Source: Tillus elongatus
Taxonomy: Eukaryota; Arthropoda; Insecta; Coleoptera; Cleridae
DNA length: 64,000 nucleotides
Assembly (NCBI GenBank): GCA_964006375.1
Contig: OZ023265.1
Location: 12,287,295-12,351,294, forward strand
Direction of reading: 5' to 3'
Part shown: positions 10,693 to 24,030 of the stretch, piece after piece
Position numbering within the stretch: the first letter of the stretch is position 1
Layout: each line of letters opens with the position of its first letter
Translations under genes and position numbers: made by a program
Notes under the pieces: generated by a model
Told to the model about the DNA's origin: nothing
What the model saw: only the letters and a program-made list of their open reading frames with translations
Databases searched by the model: none

Positions 10693-12198
10693 CTATGGTA
10701 TTCTACTTTACTTTATGGGTAGCATATACCTGCAAAAATTTATTATAGAGCTGAGAACATACGTCCTAATCATCAGGTTGGGTTCCTTATAATTACAGCT
10801 AGCTTCTACTAATTAAAATTCACTAATATGTGTTATTTAAATTCATTTATTGATTTTCACTTGATCAAAATTACTATCGCTTTGCACAGATGGCTATATA
10901 ACAATTTTGCTGATTAAATATCAACCAAAAACAATACTTCCGTTAATTACAATCTGTTATACATTCCATTTAATTTATTACACAAATTTTACGGTGTCTA
11001 TTTGACACACATTAAACACAAACAGAAACGTTTAAAGCATTCAATACATAAACATAACTTGAGAAATCCTATTAAAACATTTAACTGTGCCGATATGACA
11101 CTTGTTAAATACAAAGAGATATTTTAAAACATTCTTTACATAAATATAACTTGAAAAATCCTATTAAAAAAACATTCTGGTAACATTATAACTAATTACA
11201 CAATTAATTAAACATGGATACTACATAATCAATATACATCGTTAATTCTACAGAACGGTCTCTTTCCGTTTATTTCAAACAAAATTTTTGTTTTTGAAAT
11301 TTATTAGCACAAAAATATTTGATTGTTGTTGTAAAAATGGTGAAATTCCACCCGCACTGGTCAATTTAAGAGAAGGTAACACTTACTGACATATTTTCCA
11401 TTGGAATATTTATTGTTCTTCCATTAATACGGACCTTGATTAATTATTATTATCTTTCTCATTTGTCCATGCCATTGATTATTAACGGATTTACTTCGTT
11501 AACATATTGATATATATTTATTCCATAGTCGTAGCACTCTGGAGGTGTTTTATACCCTCACTTCGATGCACTCTGGAATCTTAGTTATGACGATGATCAC
11601 CTGGTCTGGTAAAGTGATACAGATGATTTCACTGGATGGAAAAGACAAGACTCGCCCGGACTCTCTCGGACCGTTGCTTTTATTAACTCTCCTACAGGTG
11701 AAAAAACGCTATTGTTCGTCACACCTGTGTTTAAGTTTTCCGTCAAACCTTTAACGTCTTTTTACGTTTTTTTCTGACGCGCACATCACCTTAATATTCT
11801 ACAAACCTTTGTTTTTTATAAATGACCTCCGCTCTTTCACTATGGTGAGTCTTTAGTTAGCTTGGTCATATCTAATTTTTTTTATACAATAAAATCAACA
11901 GAACTACACAATTATATTATCTACAATCTCATTCTCCCTACAAAACTGAAGCATTGTTCTTGGTTTCTTTGTGGATATTTCTAGAATATATAATTTTTTT
12001 ATTACTCGAATGTAACTTAACATCGAGGGTTGCTACATGGGTCACTGACATTCATGTCGGGCGTTGACATCTCCTGCCAAAACTCTTTCATTGCTACATT
12101 AGGGTGTATACACTTATTTTATATATACTAGTATGCATAAATTTCCCGTTTTCCTATTAAAATTTCGTAATATTTCCTATCATTTGCTATCTATAGCA
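10691..12198 (-). repeat. 3' LTR of the gag-only element
   Basis: Nearly identical to 15166-16671. Differences seen: seven versus six A residues in an A run near 11165, CATCGTTAAT versus CATCGATAAT near 11240, and ACATCGAGGG versus ACACGAGGG near 12021. Confidence 0.9.
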
Positions 12199-12214
12199 AT
12201 TCCCCCTTTCTAAA
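12199..12214 (-). promoter_or_regulatory. Polypurine tract of the LTR element
   Basis: On the minus strand TAGAAAGGGGGA lies directly before the start of the 3' LTR, the expected place and composition for priming plus-strand DNA synthesis. Confidence 0.65.
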
Positions 12215-13668
12215 AGTGAGTCTGGATACTGTTTGCTAGTCAGATCATCTTTATTCATTGACTAAAATATTTTGTTCAAAATCGCCTTTTTTGACATTCC
12301 AAAATTTTATTTTATTCTAAATCGACTTTTATGACATTTCAATCATTACAACCCTTTATTTTATTTAAAATTGCCTTTCATGACATTCTAATATTAAAAC
12401 TCTTAAATTGAATTCATAATCGACTTGTATGACACCTTAATAATCAAAACATTTTATTTTATTCAACACCGCTTTTTATGGCTCACCAATTGGTTTTATA
12501 TATTTCTCTCTTTTGGCAAATCAATTGATTGTTCTATATGATCTAAATTTATGCCATCCCCTGGTTATTTCGACTTATTTAACGTTCCCTCAGATTTCAT
12601 TTCAATAAATGACAGTTATTGGTATTTTGATTTGTCATATTTTTATGGGGTATCTTTCCTTTCAATCTTATTTCATTATGCTAAATTATTATATCTTTAT
12701 ACTACCATGGAATAGGACTATGTAATACTTCTATTATTTATCAACTTCTAATAATTTATCTTTTCTACATAACATATACGGTCTCCCTACTTCTGACTTT
12801 TCACATACCCCCTATACATATTTCACTATTACTTGCATCATATTATATTTTCATTATTCATTCTATATACTTTCAATATTCTTTTCAATATTCTATTCAC
12901 ATATATACTTCAATAATTCGGGACCGACCTCTTTGGGATCGCCCATATACTATACTTCATTTTAAATGACCGATATCTTTGTATCGTTAATCATTTTACT
13001 TCAACTTTTTCATATTTCAATCTTATCGCTACACCATCTATACAAATTCTTTCCTATCAATCCGACCCTTATATGTTCTATCTTTTTGCTAATTATAATT
13101 ATTTCTCGGTACTTAACCGGTTTCTGTTTTTTAGACCTTTTACATATTTTTCTCGTCTACTGATTCCATGTTTCCTATTACTCAATAATAATACTAATAA
13201 TTTTCTATTTTATTTTAACTTATTTCCCCCTTTCTACCGTTGAATTATGATTATATTAATTGACTTATCCAATAACTGCATCTAATTCGAGCATTGCTCC
13301 TTATTTATTATCATTTAAATTTTCTTATGAAATTTCGCTTTTCTGATTCGTATTTCTTTGGGTCATTATTTAAATGCCTACTTGTTTTATTTTCTATACT
13401 CAGGGTATAAATTCTTCGGGTTATTTAAATGCCTACTTGTTATATTTTCTGTACTCAGGGTATATAAAATTTAGCTAGTGGTATTTATATTTTAAATTGA
13501 CCAACTTTTCGTCATATAGTTCTAACTAATCAATTTTATTTATTTTAGGAGAAATTTCTTTGTCTGGTAATTTTTCTATTTATTTTGTACATTAAAATTC
13601 GTCTATTCGGCATGCGATTATCCTTTTCATTGCTTAGGTCATATCGGATTCGATCAAGTTCATGCAGA

Positions 13669-14493
13669 TTAATTTTTCTTTATCTTAAATTTTTGCTTTT
13701 TGCTTTCGAAATTAAAATTGCTATAGTTGCAATGACGTGTCTTATTATTCAAATTATTATGCCAAATATGTCTGTTCTTAAGTTCCGGCTTATACCTTTT
13801 AAATTTATTATAATTTCCAGAATCTTTGTTTTTATAAAATTTCTGACTATGACTGGATTTGTATTCATCATGAAAATTATTGTTTTTAACGAAAAGGTTT
13901 CTAAATTTATAATTGCGGCTATTGCTATTATTTTCTGCATAATTTTTATTACATTGAAGCATAGTTTCTTGTTTCTGATCACTTTCAATTTTGATACAGT
14001 AAAAATAATGTGTTGCCGTTATTAATTTTTCTTCGGCAGTATATACGAATTTTTCCGGGCTCATTTCTAGTATATTTTCGTCCGGTAGTAATTCCTCTTC
14101 TATGTATTTTTCTGGGCTTGTTTCTGGTATATTTTCTTTGATTTTAATTAGTTGTTCATCAGTTTCCTGCTCGACTCGGGCTTCATTTCCGTCAATTGGC
14201 TCCACACGCGTTTCGACCTTTTTAATGTCGTACCTCATCATTTCCGTTTCTTCCTGTATTTCGTCACGGCACGACTGTATTACCGTGTCCAGTTCCGTCT
14301 TGATTATTTCATGGCTTTCTTGGCATTTTTCTTGCGTTACTGTTACCTCAGTATCCAGTTGATACATTTTATTCATTTTTGTTATAATCTCCGTTGTGTT
14401 TTCTTTCATTTTCTTGAACAAAATGGCGAATAACTTCTCCATTTTTGATTCTTGCTCCTGTCCTTTTACTGTTTGCTCCCCGGACATGTTCAA
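13669..14493 (-). CDS. Gag-like protein of the LTR element
   Basis: An open frame of 274 codons begins MNMSGEQTVKGQEQESKMEK. Residues 15-120 are rich in heptad-like spacing and charged residues (EKLFAILFKKMKENTTEI, then ETEMMRYDIKKVE), which suggests a coiled coil. Residues 110-170 are acidic. Residues 195-274 are very rich in Asn, Lys, Tyr, Phe and His, a basic tail that could bind RNA. No CCHC knuckle is visible. By analogy with gag of insect Gypsy elements it would form the particle. It is the only gene of the element and reads toward the 3' LTR. Start choice is the first Met of the frame; a role is inferred only from position and composition. Confidence 0.6.
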   Translation of the reverse strand: MNMSGEQTVKGQEQESKMEKLFAILFKKMKENTTEIITKMNKMYQLDTEVTVTQEKCQESHEIIKTELDTVIQSCRDEIQEETEMMRYDIKKVETRVEPIDGNEARVEQETDEQLIKIKENIPETSPEKYIEEELLPDENILEMSPEKFVYTAEEKLITATHYFYCIKIESDQKQETMLQCNKNYAENNSNSRNYKFRNLFVKNNNFHDEYKSSHSQKFYKNKDSGNYNKFKRYKPELKNRHIWHNNLNNKTRHCNYSNFNFESKKQKFKIKKN

Positions 14494-14983
14494 GCTTGAT
14501 TTATTTAATTTCCTTGTGAATTTAAAATTTAATTGTCCCCCTTTCTAAGCTTTGACCCTTTCAAATACACCACCTATATTTATTTCTCATAAAACCATTG
14601 GTTATGTGTGCAACTTACTGTTTCATATATTAAAATATCATACGGTATTAGAATTTTTGCTAATTTTCAATAAATCGGTTGAATTGATTTATTTAAGTTT
14701 ACTGTATTTAAATGAGTCGTGCTAATTTATTTAAAATTGGTTTACTTCTAAATCCCTTGTATTTAAAATACTATTACGTTTTCATGAAAATTTGCTTTAT
14801 TCTAACGTAACTAAAATTTTATTAAAATTTAACAGAAACCCTGTATTTGTGCCAATCATGTGCTATATTGCGAACAAATGTTTATTTTATTAAAATTTTC
14901 TATGAAAATAACTTTATTTTTACACACAAAAAAATTTTTTTTTTTTAATCATGTTCTTTTTAGGTCAATTTTTTTTTTTTAAA

Positions 14984-15003
14984 GTCCCACGACTTGGGCG
15001 CCA
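14984..15003 (-). promoter_or_regulatory. Second primer-binding-like site
   Basis: On the minus strand TGGCGCCCAAGTCGTGGGAC appears here, preceded by TTAGCAAAA, which resembles the LTR end plus spacer. It duplicates the site at 15144-15162 about 160 bp away. Confidence 0.45.
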
Positions 15004-15143
15004 TTTTGCTAATTTCTTGGCGGACCAAGTTGATTTTAAGTTATGATGGTTTGAAACTAATTTTTTTTTTTTTCTATGAAAATAAATTAACTTAGACCAA
15101 AAAAAAATTTTGATAATTATATGATTATGTATTTTTTTTAAAG

Positions 15144-15162
15144 CCCTTTAGTTGCGGCGCCA
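15144..15162 (-). promoter_or_regulatory. Primer-binding site of the LTR element
   Basis: On the minus strand TGGCGCCGCAACTAAAGGG starts three bases after the 5' LTR. TGGCGCC is a common 5' part of tRNA-primer binding sites in LTR elements; the specific tRNA is not determined. Confidence 0.6.
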
Positions 15163-15165
15163 TTT

Positions 15166-16669
15166 TGCTATGGTATTCTACTTTACTTTATGGGTAGCAT
15201 ATACCTGCAAAAATTTATTATAGAGCTGAGAACATACGTCCTAATCATCAGGTTGGGTTCCTTATAATTACAGCTAGCTTCTACTAATTAAAATTCACTA
15301 ATATGTGTTATTTAAATTCATTTATTGATTTTCACTTGATCAAAATTACTATCGCTTTGCACAGATGGCTATATAACAATTTTGCTGATTAAATATCAAC
15401 CAAAAACAATACTTCCGTTAATTACAATCTGTTATACATTCCATTTAATTTATTACACAAATTTTACGGTGTCTATTTGACACACATTAAACACAAACAG
15501 AAACGTTTAAAGCATTCAATACATAAACATAACTTGAGAAATCCTATTAAAACATTTAACTGTGCCGATATGACACTTGTTAAATACAAAGAGATATTTT
15601 AAAACATTCTTTACATAAATATAACTTGAAAAATCCTATTAAAAAACATTCTGGTAACATTATAACTAATTACACAATTAATTAAACATGGATACTACAT
15701 AATCAATATACATCGATAATTCTACAGAACGGTCTCTTTCCGTTTATTTCAAACAAAATTTTTGTTTTTGAAATTTATTAGCACAAAAATATTTGATTGT
15801 TGTTGTAAAAATGGTGAAATTCCACCCGCACTGGTCAATTTAAGAGAAGGTAACACTTACTGACATATTTTCCATTGGAATATTTATTGTTCTTCCATTA
15901 ATACGGACCTTGATTAATTATTATTATCTTTCTCATTTGTCCATGCCATTGATTATTAACGGATTTACTTCGTTAACATATTGATATATATTTATTCCAT
16001 AGTCGTAGCACTCTGGAGGTGTTTTATACCCTCACTTCGATGCACTCTGGAATCTTAGTTATGACGATGATCACCTGGTCTGGTAAAGTGATACAGATGA
16101 TTTCACTGGATGGAAAAGACAAGACTCGCCCGGACTCTCTCGGACCGTTGCTTTTATTAACTCTCCTACAGGTGAAAAAACGCTATTGTTCGTCACACCT
16201 GTGTTTAAGTTTTCCGTCAAACCTTTAACGTCTTTTTACGTTTTTTTCTGACGCGCACATCACCTTAATATTCTACAAACCTTTGTTTTTTATAAATGAC
16301 CTCCGCTCTTTCACTATGGTGAGTCTTTAGTTAGCTTGGTCATATCTAATTTTTTTTATACAATAAAATCAACAGAACTACACAATTATATTATCTACAA
16401 TCTCATTCTCCCTACAAAACTGAAGCATTGTTCTTGGTTTCTTTGTGGATATTTCTAGAATATATAATTTTTTTATTACTCGAATGTAACTTAACACGAG
16501 GGTTGCTACATGGGTCACTGACATTCATGTCGGGCGTTGACATCTCCTGCCAAAACTCTTTCATTGCTACATTAGGGTGTATACACTTATTTTATATATA
16601 CTAGTATGCATAAATTTCCCGTTTTCCTATTAAAATTTCGTAATATTTCCTATCATTTGCTATCTATAG

Positions 16670-16671
<2 letters not shown>
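15166..16671 (-). repeat. 5' LTR of the gag-only element
   Basis: Begins TGCTATGG and ends TATAGCA as written on the plus strand. It is the upstream repeat on the coding (minus) strand, so it should hold the promoter. Confidence 0.9.

Positions 16672-16762
<91 letters not shown>
16672..16762. repeat. (TA)n tract, right of LTR element
   Basis: Continuation of the microsatellite interrupted by the LTR element. Confidence 0.95.
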
Positions 16763-16766
<4 letters not shown>

Positions 16767-16990
16767 TCATTAACAAATAGATAAATAATTAAAATGTATT
16801 AGTAATTAATAAGACGCCGGAAGACGCATCTGACTGTGTATTTGACATTACATTGACATATATGCGGATAGGGACTCCCACTATCCGCGCGATAACTCAA
16901 AAACAGTTGGCGATAGAAAAAACTGTTAAGACATAAGCTGTAGAGAATTTTATGTTCTGCAAATTTTATAATAATTTTAAAAACCATTTG
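16763..16990 (-). repeat. Inverted relative of the 6641-6930 repeat
   Basis: The reverse complement shares TATCTATTTGTTAATGA and GTGGGAGTCCCTATCCG-type strings with 6641-6930. Together with the flanking sequence to 17150 it has no coding content. Confidence 0.5.
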
Positions 16991-17335
16991 ACGCATGTGG
17001 AACCAGATATTTGCAAAAACCGCTTCTCGCCGCCTTTGACCTTGAATATCTCAAGACGCGTACACAAGATTTTTGAGGTTGTGTTCAAACCTAATGTCAA
17101 AACGAAGGTCTATGTCAATTTTCATCTGATTGCCCTTCAGTCCAAATAAAGATCCTTATTTCACTGGATTATTAGTTGGGAATACATATTCTAAATGCCC
17201 ACTGCAAAAATTTAAATTAAAATGCAATTTTAAAAATCAAAATAATCTACACTGGCATAAAACAATGTAATAAATAAAAGCTATTGTCGGGTATAGGAGG
17301 AACTACCAAATTTATTAGTCAAGGTTCTGCAGAAT

Positions 17336-17378
17336 ATGGAACAAGAAACCCGCAAAAGAAGAACTGCAGTCTCGTACG
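17336..17378 (+). CDS. Possible orphan first coding exon
   Basis: An ATG opens 14 codons (MEQETRKRRTAVSY) followed by a good donor, G|GTGAGT, in phase 1. It lies in a non-repetitive stretch (17160-17640) with no transposon signature. No partner exon could be proven; gene A at 37520 also needs a phase 1 upstream exon, but distance and lack of similarity to the first exon of gene B make that pairing weak. It may equally be chance. Confidence 0.15.
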
Positions 17379-17648
17379 GTGAGTATCATTGTATCGCTGA
17401 TATACAAACTGAAAATTCAAATATAGCTTTCTTACCTGGTTTGTAAGCAAATTGTGATAGAAGTATTTGTTAGATGCATTTTGGCCATCATTAGAAGAAC
17501 ATACCGGTTTCGCTCTTATACTAGAGCTAGTCAGATGATCGCCAAAACGCATCTGTGTAAAACAAATTGACCAAATAAAGTTAGGCTTGTAAGTACTTAT
17601 TCAGTAAGTGACAAGTCCGTGGACTTACTGACTTTGTTTCTCACACAG

Positions 17649-19595
<1,947 letters not shown>

Positions 19596-19792
19596 CAGCC
19601 GGTATATATGTATGTGTGTGTGTAACTGTTTAAATGAATATCCGGAAAGGCGGCAGCCACACTATTCCTATTTCAAAATCAAAGTTAAGTGTAACTCCTG
19701 CATCAAGAACGCCTTGGAAAATGTGTAATGACAGATTTGGATTGCCCGATAAAAAGTGCCCTTATAATATCATAGTTCAATGAGTGAATATT

Positions 19793-19905
19793 GGAACCTG
19801 TGATGAGCACTGGTAAGTACAATTTGGAGAACCCAATTCATCACAATACAGTTTTTGACTCGACGATCGTTTCGCTAACAAAGTTAGCGTCATCAAGGGA
19901 ATGAG
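19793..19905 (-). repeat. Penelope-like repeat unit, copy 1
   Basis: On the minus strand it runs from TTGATGACGCTAAC through GTTAGCGAAACGATCGTC to GGGTTCTCC and ends AGTGCTCATCACAGGTTCC. The same order is found at 21930-22140, 29152-29270 and 51629-51838. See the ribozyme-like entries for the core. Confidence 0.6.
19858..19900 (-). ncRNA. Hammerhead-ribozyme-like core, degraded
   Basis: Minus strand: UUGAUGA (consensus CUGAUGA with one change), a stem GCTAAC/GTTAGC closed by a 3-nt loop, GAAAC, then GAUC and GUC. The first core base is changed, so activity is unlikely. Confidence 0.35.
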
Positions 19906-20250
19906 TAAACTAAGTGAACAAAGACTAGAACTACTATTTATATGTTAGCCAAGCAGTTGCAGCTTATAGAAGTCCAACGAAGCTGTTTCTTTCGCTCTTT
20001 TTGCTCATATTTCCTTTTTATATTCGTCCCCGCCCAGCACCCCTATTCGCTCCTGGTCCAGTAACTTTCTTGTGTGCTGTTTGCAAGAAATTCTTCTTGT
20101 GGTACGGGCATCCAGAAGTGTTTCTTAACATGTGTCTGAAAAGATTTATCTAAACACCCCCCGTGTGCTAATCTGCAAATTTACCAAAAATTTAGTTTTT
20201 ATTTACAAATGGAATGCATCTATGACATTATAGGTGGCGGGTAAGTATTT
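19906..20250. other. Unassigned stretch between repeat and inverted arm
   Basis: Non-coding by eye. It contains a pyrimidine-rich patch (19990-20060) and no recognised repeat boundary. Confidence 0.3.
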
Positions 20251-21031
20251 TCCTATATTAATCGCTTGAATGGTCGGTTTTAATCAACTCAATCGAACCA
20301 GTTTTGCAAACAAAATAATAAAAAAGGTTTTTTTTAAAACAAATATGTAATTATCTGTGAAGCTCATTGTGTTCTTTTTTTAAATTTAGTACCCACGCTG
20401 CTTTTATATAGGTTTTACTATGTATTAAAACTGAAGATTCTAGTTTAATTGGAAATTGGGCTATCACCATTTGAAACTCTTTTCGACATTTATTTACTAT
20501 TGCTGTATCCATACTTTTTGAAAATGAAATAAATATAAACAATACAAAAGTTTGAAATTAAAATTTTAGTTTAAACAATTTAAACTAGGGAAGTATGTAC
20601 TTTATCTTATTTATTTTCATTTACTTCAAAATTTCCATACACTAGATGAAGAATTAAGAGGAAAGTAAACAATAAGTAGCTACCTACGTAGATATTATAA
20701 GTACTTACTGTATTAGTTTGAGGTAGGTATATTTTTTCTTAAAATAATTTTGTTTCACTTTGGTAATACCTACCAGTGAATTCTGTATAGAGTTCACTAA
20801 GTAATACATACAATATCTATAATCTACATGCAGTTTACCTATCACTTTCATATTTGTTTCATTAAATGCTACAATTATAATATACTACTACTGTTGTGTC
20901 CTGGTATTGTTGATCACCATCAATCTCCCCAAGTCCACCCTGTCCATGCTTAGTCTGCAAACCTTCCCTAGTGCCCTCACAGCAGCTAGAGGCGCAGAGA
21001 CGACAGGTGGCACTCCTGCAACGGTTCTTAC
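20251..21031. repeat. Left inverted arm, outer segment
   Basis: Reverse complement of about 31145-31931. Includes GAAGCTCATTGTGTTCTT here against AAGAACACAATGAGCTTC on the right. Similarity stops where the nested palindromic segment starts. Confidence 0.8.
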
Positions 21032-21984
21032 AGCAGCCACCAGCTAGGTACTCCTGTCGAGCGTCACGAATCAAACGAAGCAGCGACCACTTCGCTCTCA
21101 TCCAGCGTCCAGTAGCGTAAGCGTAGTTCAAGTCAGTCTGAACTGAGAGCGGCAGTCAAGACACAGTATAATACCTGATTATGCTGTGGTCACCTCACAG
21201 TTAACTTCGTGCGCGTTCCAGCGGTCAGGGAGCATCACAGGGAGATCGCCTGACCCGCGGCACGGAATCAAGACCCACGGTTGTCTCCATAGACACGTGG
21301 ACAGGTTCGTCGGCCTTGTATTGGAAGCGCCAGTCTTTCGACGAGCGACGGACCCACGCAGCAGAAATCCAGTCAACCACGGCATCAACATAACGCAAGT
21401 GTTCACAGTCGTCACCTGGACACGTGAATCACCTTGGCCCTTTGGATAAAGCCCCAGGTACAAACGGCAGCCTCAGCGTGTTGTGTACGGCAGCCTGCCA
21501 CCTACCCCACTTCCATTGTAAGTCACCTTTTTGTTGTATTGTTATTGGGTCACAACACCAGCATTCACTTGTACACAGTCTCTATAAAATTTTGTGTAAA
21601 CTAGAGCTGTCGTGACAACATTCTTTGACGTTTTGCGGAAAACCTCAATTTTTTTTTCTTAAATGCCCATAACTTTTTGTTTTTAAACCTACAGACCTAA
21701 ATTTGGCACATGGAGATATAATTTATTTACGAAAGAAAACACAAAAATTTCCGGGAAACTAAAACTGACCCTGGATATGGGGTATAGGGGCCTAGTTCTC
21801 GCTCATTTGAAGGGAAAATTTTTAATTCGAAAGTCGGGATCTCCTCACCAGTGATTTTCTTTTAAGAAGATTCACTAAAAATGTTACTAGAATTAATCTT
21901 TCTAAACCAAAGAAAAGTGAATAGATAAAATGATTAATAAGTACACTTTGGGAAACCCAAATCACCACAACACATATTTTTAAA

Positions 21985-22030
21985 GACCTAACGATCGTTT
22001 CGCTTAAAACGTTAGGTTCATCAGAGGATG
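21985..22030 (-). ncRNA. Hammerhead-ribozyme-like core in foldback, left half
   Basis: Minus strand: CCU then CUGAUGA, a partly mispaired helix, GAAAC, GAUC, GUU then AGG. The CCU and AGG pair as stem I, and AC/GU flank the GAUC loop as a short stem III with cleavage expected after GUU. Inferred fold only. Confidence 0.4.
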
Positions 22031-22052
22031 AATATTTTAAGGATATAGATAT

Positions 22053-22101
22053 TCATCCTCAGATGAAGCTAACGCTGTTAGCGAAACGATCGTTAGGCCT
22101 T
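22053..22101 (+). ncRNA. Hammerhead-ribozyme-like core in foldback, right half
   Basis: Same architecture as the left half but the core reads CAGAUGA instead of CUGAUGA; stem II GCTAAC/GTTAGC, GAAAC and GUU/AGG are kept. The core change would be expected to damage activity. Confidence 0.35.
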
Positions 22102-23706
22102 TAAAAAGATGTGTTGCGGTGATTTGGGTTTCTCCAAGTGTACTTATTAATCATTTTATCTATTCACTTTTCTTTGGTTTAGAAAGATTAATTCTAGTAA
22201 CATTTTTAGTGAATCTTCTTAAAAGAAAATCACTGGTGAGGAGATCCCGACTTTCGAATTAAAAATTTTCCCTTCAAATGAGCGAGAACTAGGCCCCTAT
22301 ACCCCATATCCAGGGTCAGTTTTAGTTTCCCGGAAATTTTTGTGTTTTCTTTCGTAAATAAATTATATCTCCATGTGCCAAATTTAGGTCTGTAGGTTTA
22401 AAAACAAAAAGTTATGGGCATTTAAGAAAAAAAAATTGAGGTTTTCCGCAAAACGTCAAAGAATGTTGTCACGACAGCTCTAGTTTACACAAAATTTTAT
22501 AGAGACTGTGTACAATGTACAACCAACTAACAATTTTGTAAATTGTCAGCCTTGGACAATTTCTTTCCTAATACCGTACAACAATGTTTGCGTCCCAAAG
22601 CGCTAAATTTTAGCATGTGAATGTATACTAATAAACAAAAAATGTAATGAAAGTGATTCAATTTGTTTAAAAGCAATCTAGAACTACGTTTTATTATGTA
22701 TAAATATCAAGCTTCCCATTCTTCACGTTCACGGTATTTAAAATTAAAATCCATCTTTCTCTCTCCTAGTTTAATCTGACCACACGTTACTATTTGTCAC
22801 AGAGAGCGTGTACGCTCTGCGCATCGAATAACCTATAAATCGACTCCGCTGATGCTAATAGCTTATTATAATATAAAATAACTAGGTACCTATATTCTAA
22901 CGTTAATACAAATAGTAGGTAAACAATAACCCAACTTTTAATTTTAACTTAACTTTTACAAATGTCCTCGGCGGTCGACTGTAGTAGTTGTACGGTTCAG
23001 AAAAGGTTAGCATAAAGTAATTGTTCTAATTACCCGTTTATCTAGGCCTAAAGGACCAAAGGAACTGTTCTTTGTAGGTACAGATTCATGAATAAATACA
23101 CGAGGTAACAATAACATTTTAATTCTACAAAATTACCAATTTAAATACAGAGTGAATGCTGGTGTTGTGACCCAATAACAATACAACAAAAAGGTGACTT
23201 ACAATGGAAGCGGGGTAGGTGGCAGGCTGCCGTACACAACACGCTGAGGCTGCCGCTGGTACCTGGGGTTCATCCAAAGGGCCAAGGTGATTCACGTGTC
23301 CAGGTGACGACTATGAACACTTGCGGTATATTGATGCCGTGGTTGACTGGATTTCTGCTGCGTGGGTCCGTCGCTCGTCGAAAGACTGGCGCTTCCAATA
23401 CAAGGCCGACGAACCTGTCCACGTGTCTATGGAGACAACCGTGGGTCTTGATTCCGTGCCGCGGGTCAGGCGATCTCCCTGTGATGCTCCCTGACCGCTG
23501 GAACGCGCACGAAGTTAACTGTGAGGTGACCACAGCATAATCAGGTATTATGCTATGTCTTGACTGCCGCTCTCAGTTCAGCCTGCCTTGAACTACGCTT
23601 ACGCTACTGGACGCTGGATGAGATCGAAGTGGTCGAGACTCGGATCTCCCGTCGCTGTTTCGTTTGATTCGTGACGCTCGACAGGAGTACCTAGCTGGTG
23701 GCTGCT

Positions 23707-24030
23707 ACAGTGACTTGATAGAGACAGTGTGGCCATTAGGTGGTATCATTTTGAGCGATTCGGCCGCCATGTTTTCTCCACATTTAACATTGCGCTTATG
23801 GAAGAATAGTAAAAAATTGCAAATAATAATGAATTGGTGCATTTTAGAAGAAAATTGTATAGAACCTTTTCTGTAGAGAATTATTTTTTGCTCATAATAG
23901 ACTAGTCGCAATGTCTCCTATTCAGATAGGAAACATTAAAATTGCTATAAAATAAATTGCCCAGTCAATGGATCTATAGGAACTGTTTTTGTTATGAGGT
24001 TGGCTGCATTGCCGACAGACCGATCTTATG
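23707..24030. repeat. Left inverted arm, inner segment
   Basis: Mirrors 30834-31144, including ACATGGCGGCCG on the right against CGGCCGCCATGT here, and the palindrome at 23913-23934. Similarity ends at GACCGAT near 24030. Confidence 0.8.

Larger units (their letters stand above)
10691..16671 (-). mobile_element. LTR retrotransposon, gag only (non-autonomous), young
   Basis: Two direct repeats of 1508 and 1506 bp (10691-12198 and 15166-16671) start with TG and end with CA and bound a 2.97 kb interior. On the minus strand a primer-binding-like TGGCGCC sequence follows the 5' LTR and a purine tract precedes the 3' LTR, fixing the orientation. The interior carries one gag-like frame and no protease, reverse transcriptase or integrase, so the element would need proteins from a relative. 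The repeats differ by one substitution and two single-base indels by my reading, which indicates a recent insertion. The target duplication is hidden in the flanking TA repeat. Confidence 0.9.
21570..22514. repeat. 945 bp foldback (near-perfect palindrome)
   Basis: The left half starts TGTACACAGTCTCTATAAAA and the right half ends with its complement at 22514. The centre near 22042 is formed by two head-to-head ribozyme-like units. The halves contain GGCCCCTATA next to CTCATTTGAA, a sequence shared with the inverted-repeat structure at 31980-35900. Confidence 0.85.
21032..23706. mobile_element. Nested palindromic segment inside the left arm
   Basis: Arms 21032-21569 and 23151-23706 are inverted copies of each other, beginning AGCAGCCACCAGCTAGGTAC at the left and ending in its complement. 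The right THAP arm has no such sequence, so this segment is an insertion or local rearrangement of the left arm. About 636 bp of unique AT-rich sequence (22515-23150) and a second palindrome (21570-22514) lie between the arms. Similar-looking frames of about 90 codons on opposite strands here are mirror images caused by the palindrome and are not genes. Confidence 0.7.

Noticed and set aside
13585..14025. 146-codon hydrophobic plus-strand frame
   Set aside because: It is the antisense shadow of the Asn/Lys-rich gag tail; hydrophobicity follows from T-rich codons.
21179..23540. Pairs of 80-95 codon frames at 21179-21463 and 23270-23540
   Set aside because: They are mirror images made by the inverted repeat 21032-23706; no domain and no splice context.
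23760..23775. GCCGCCATGTT, a YY1/Pho-like motif in the THAP arms (also 31091)
   Set aside because: A single short match per arm, duplicated only because the arms are inverted copies.
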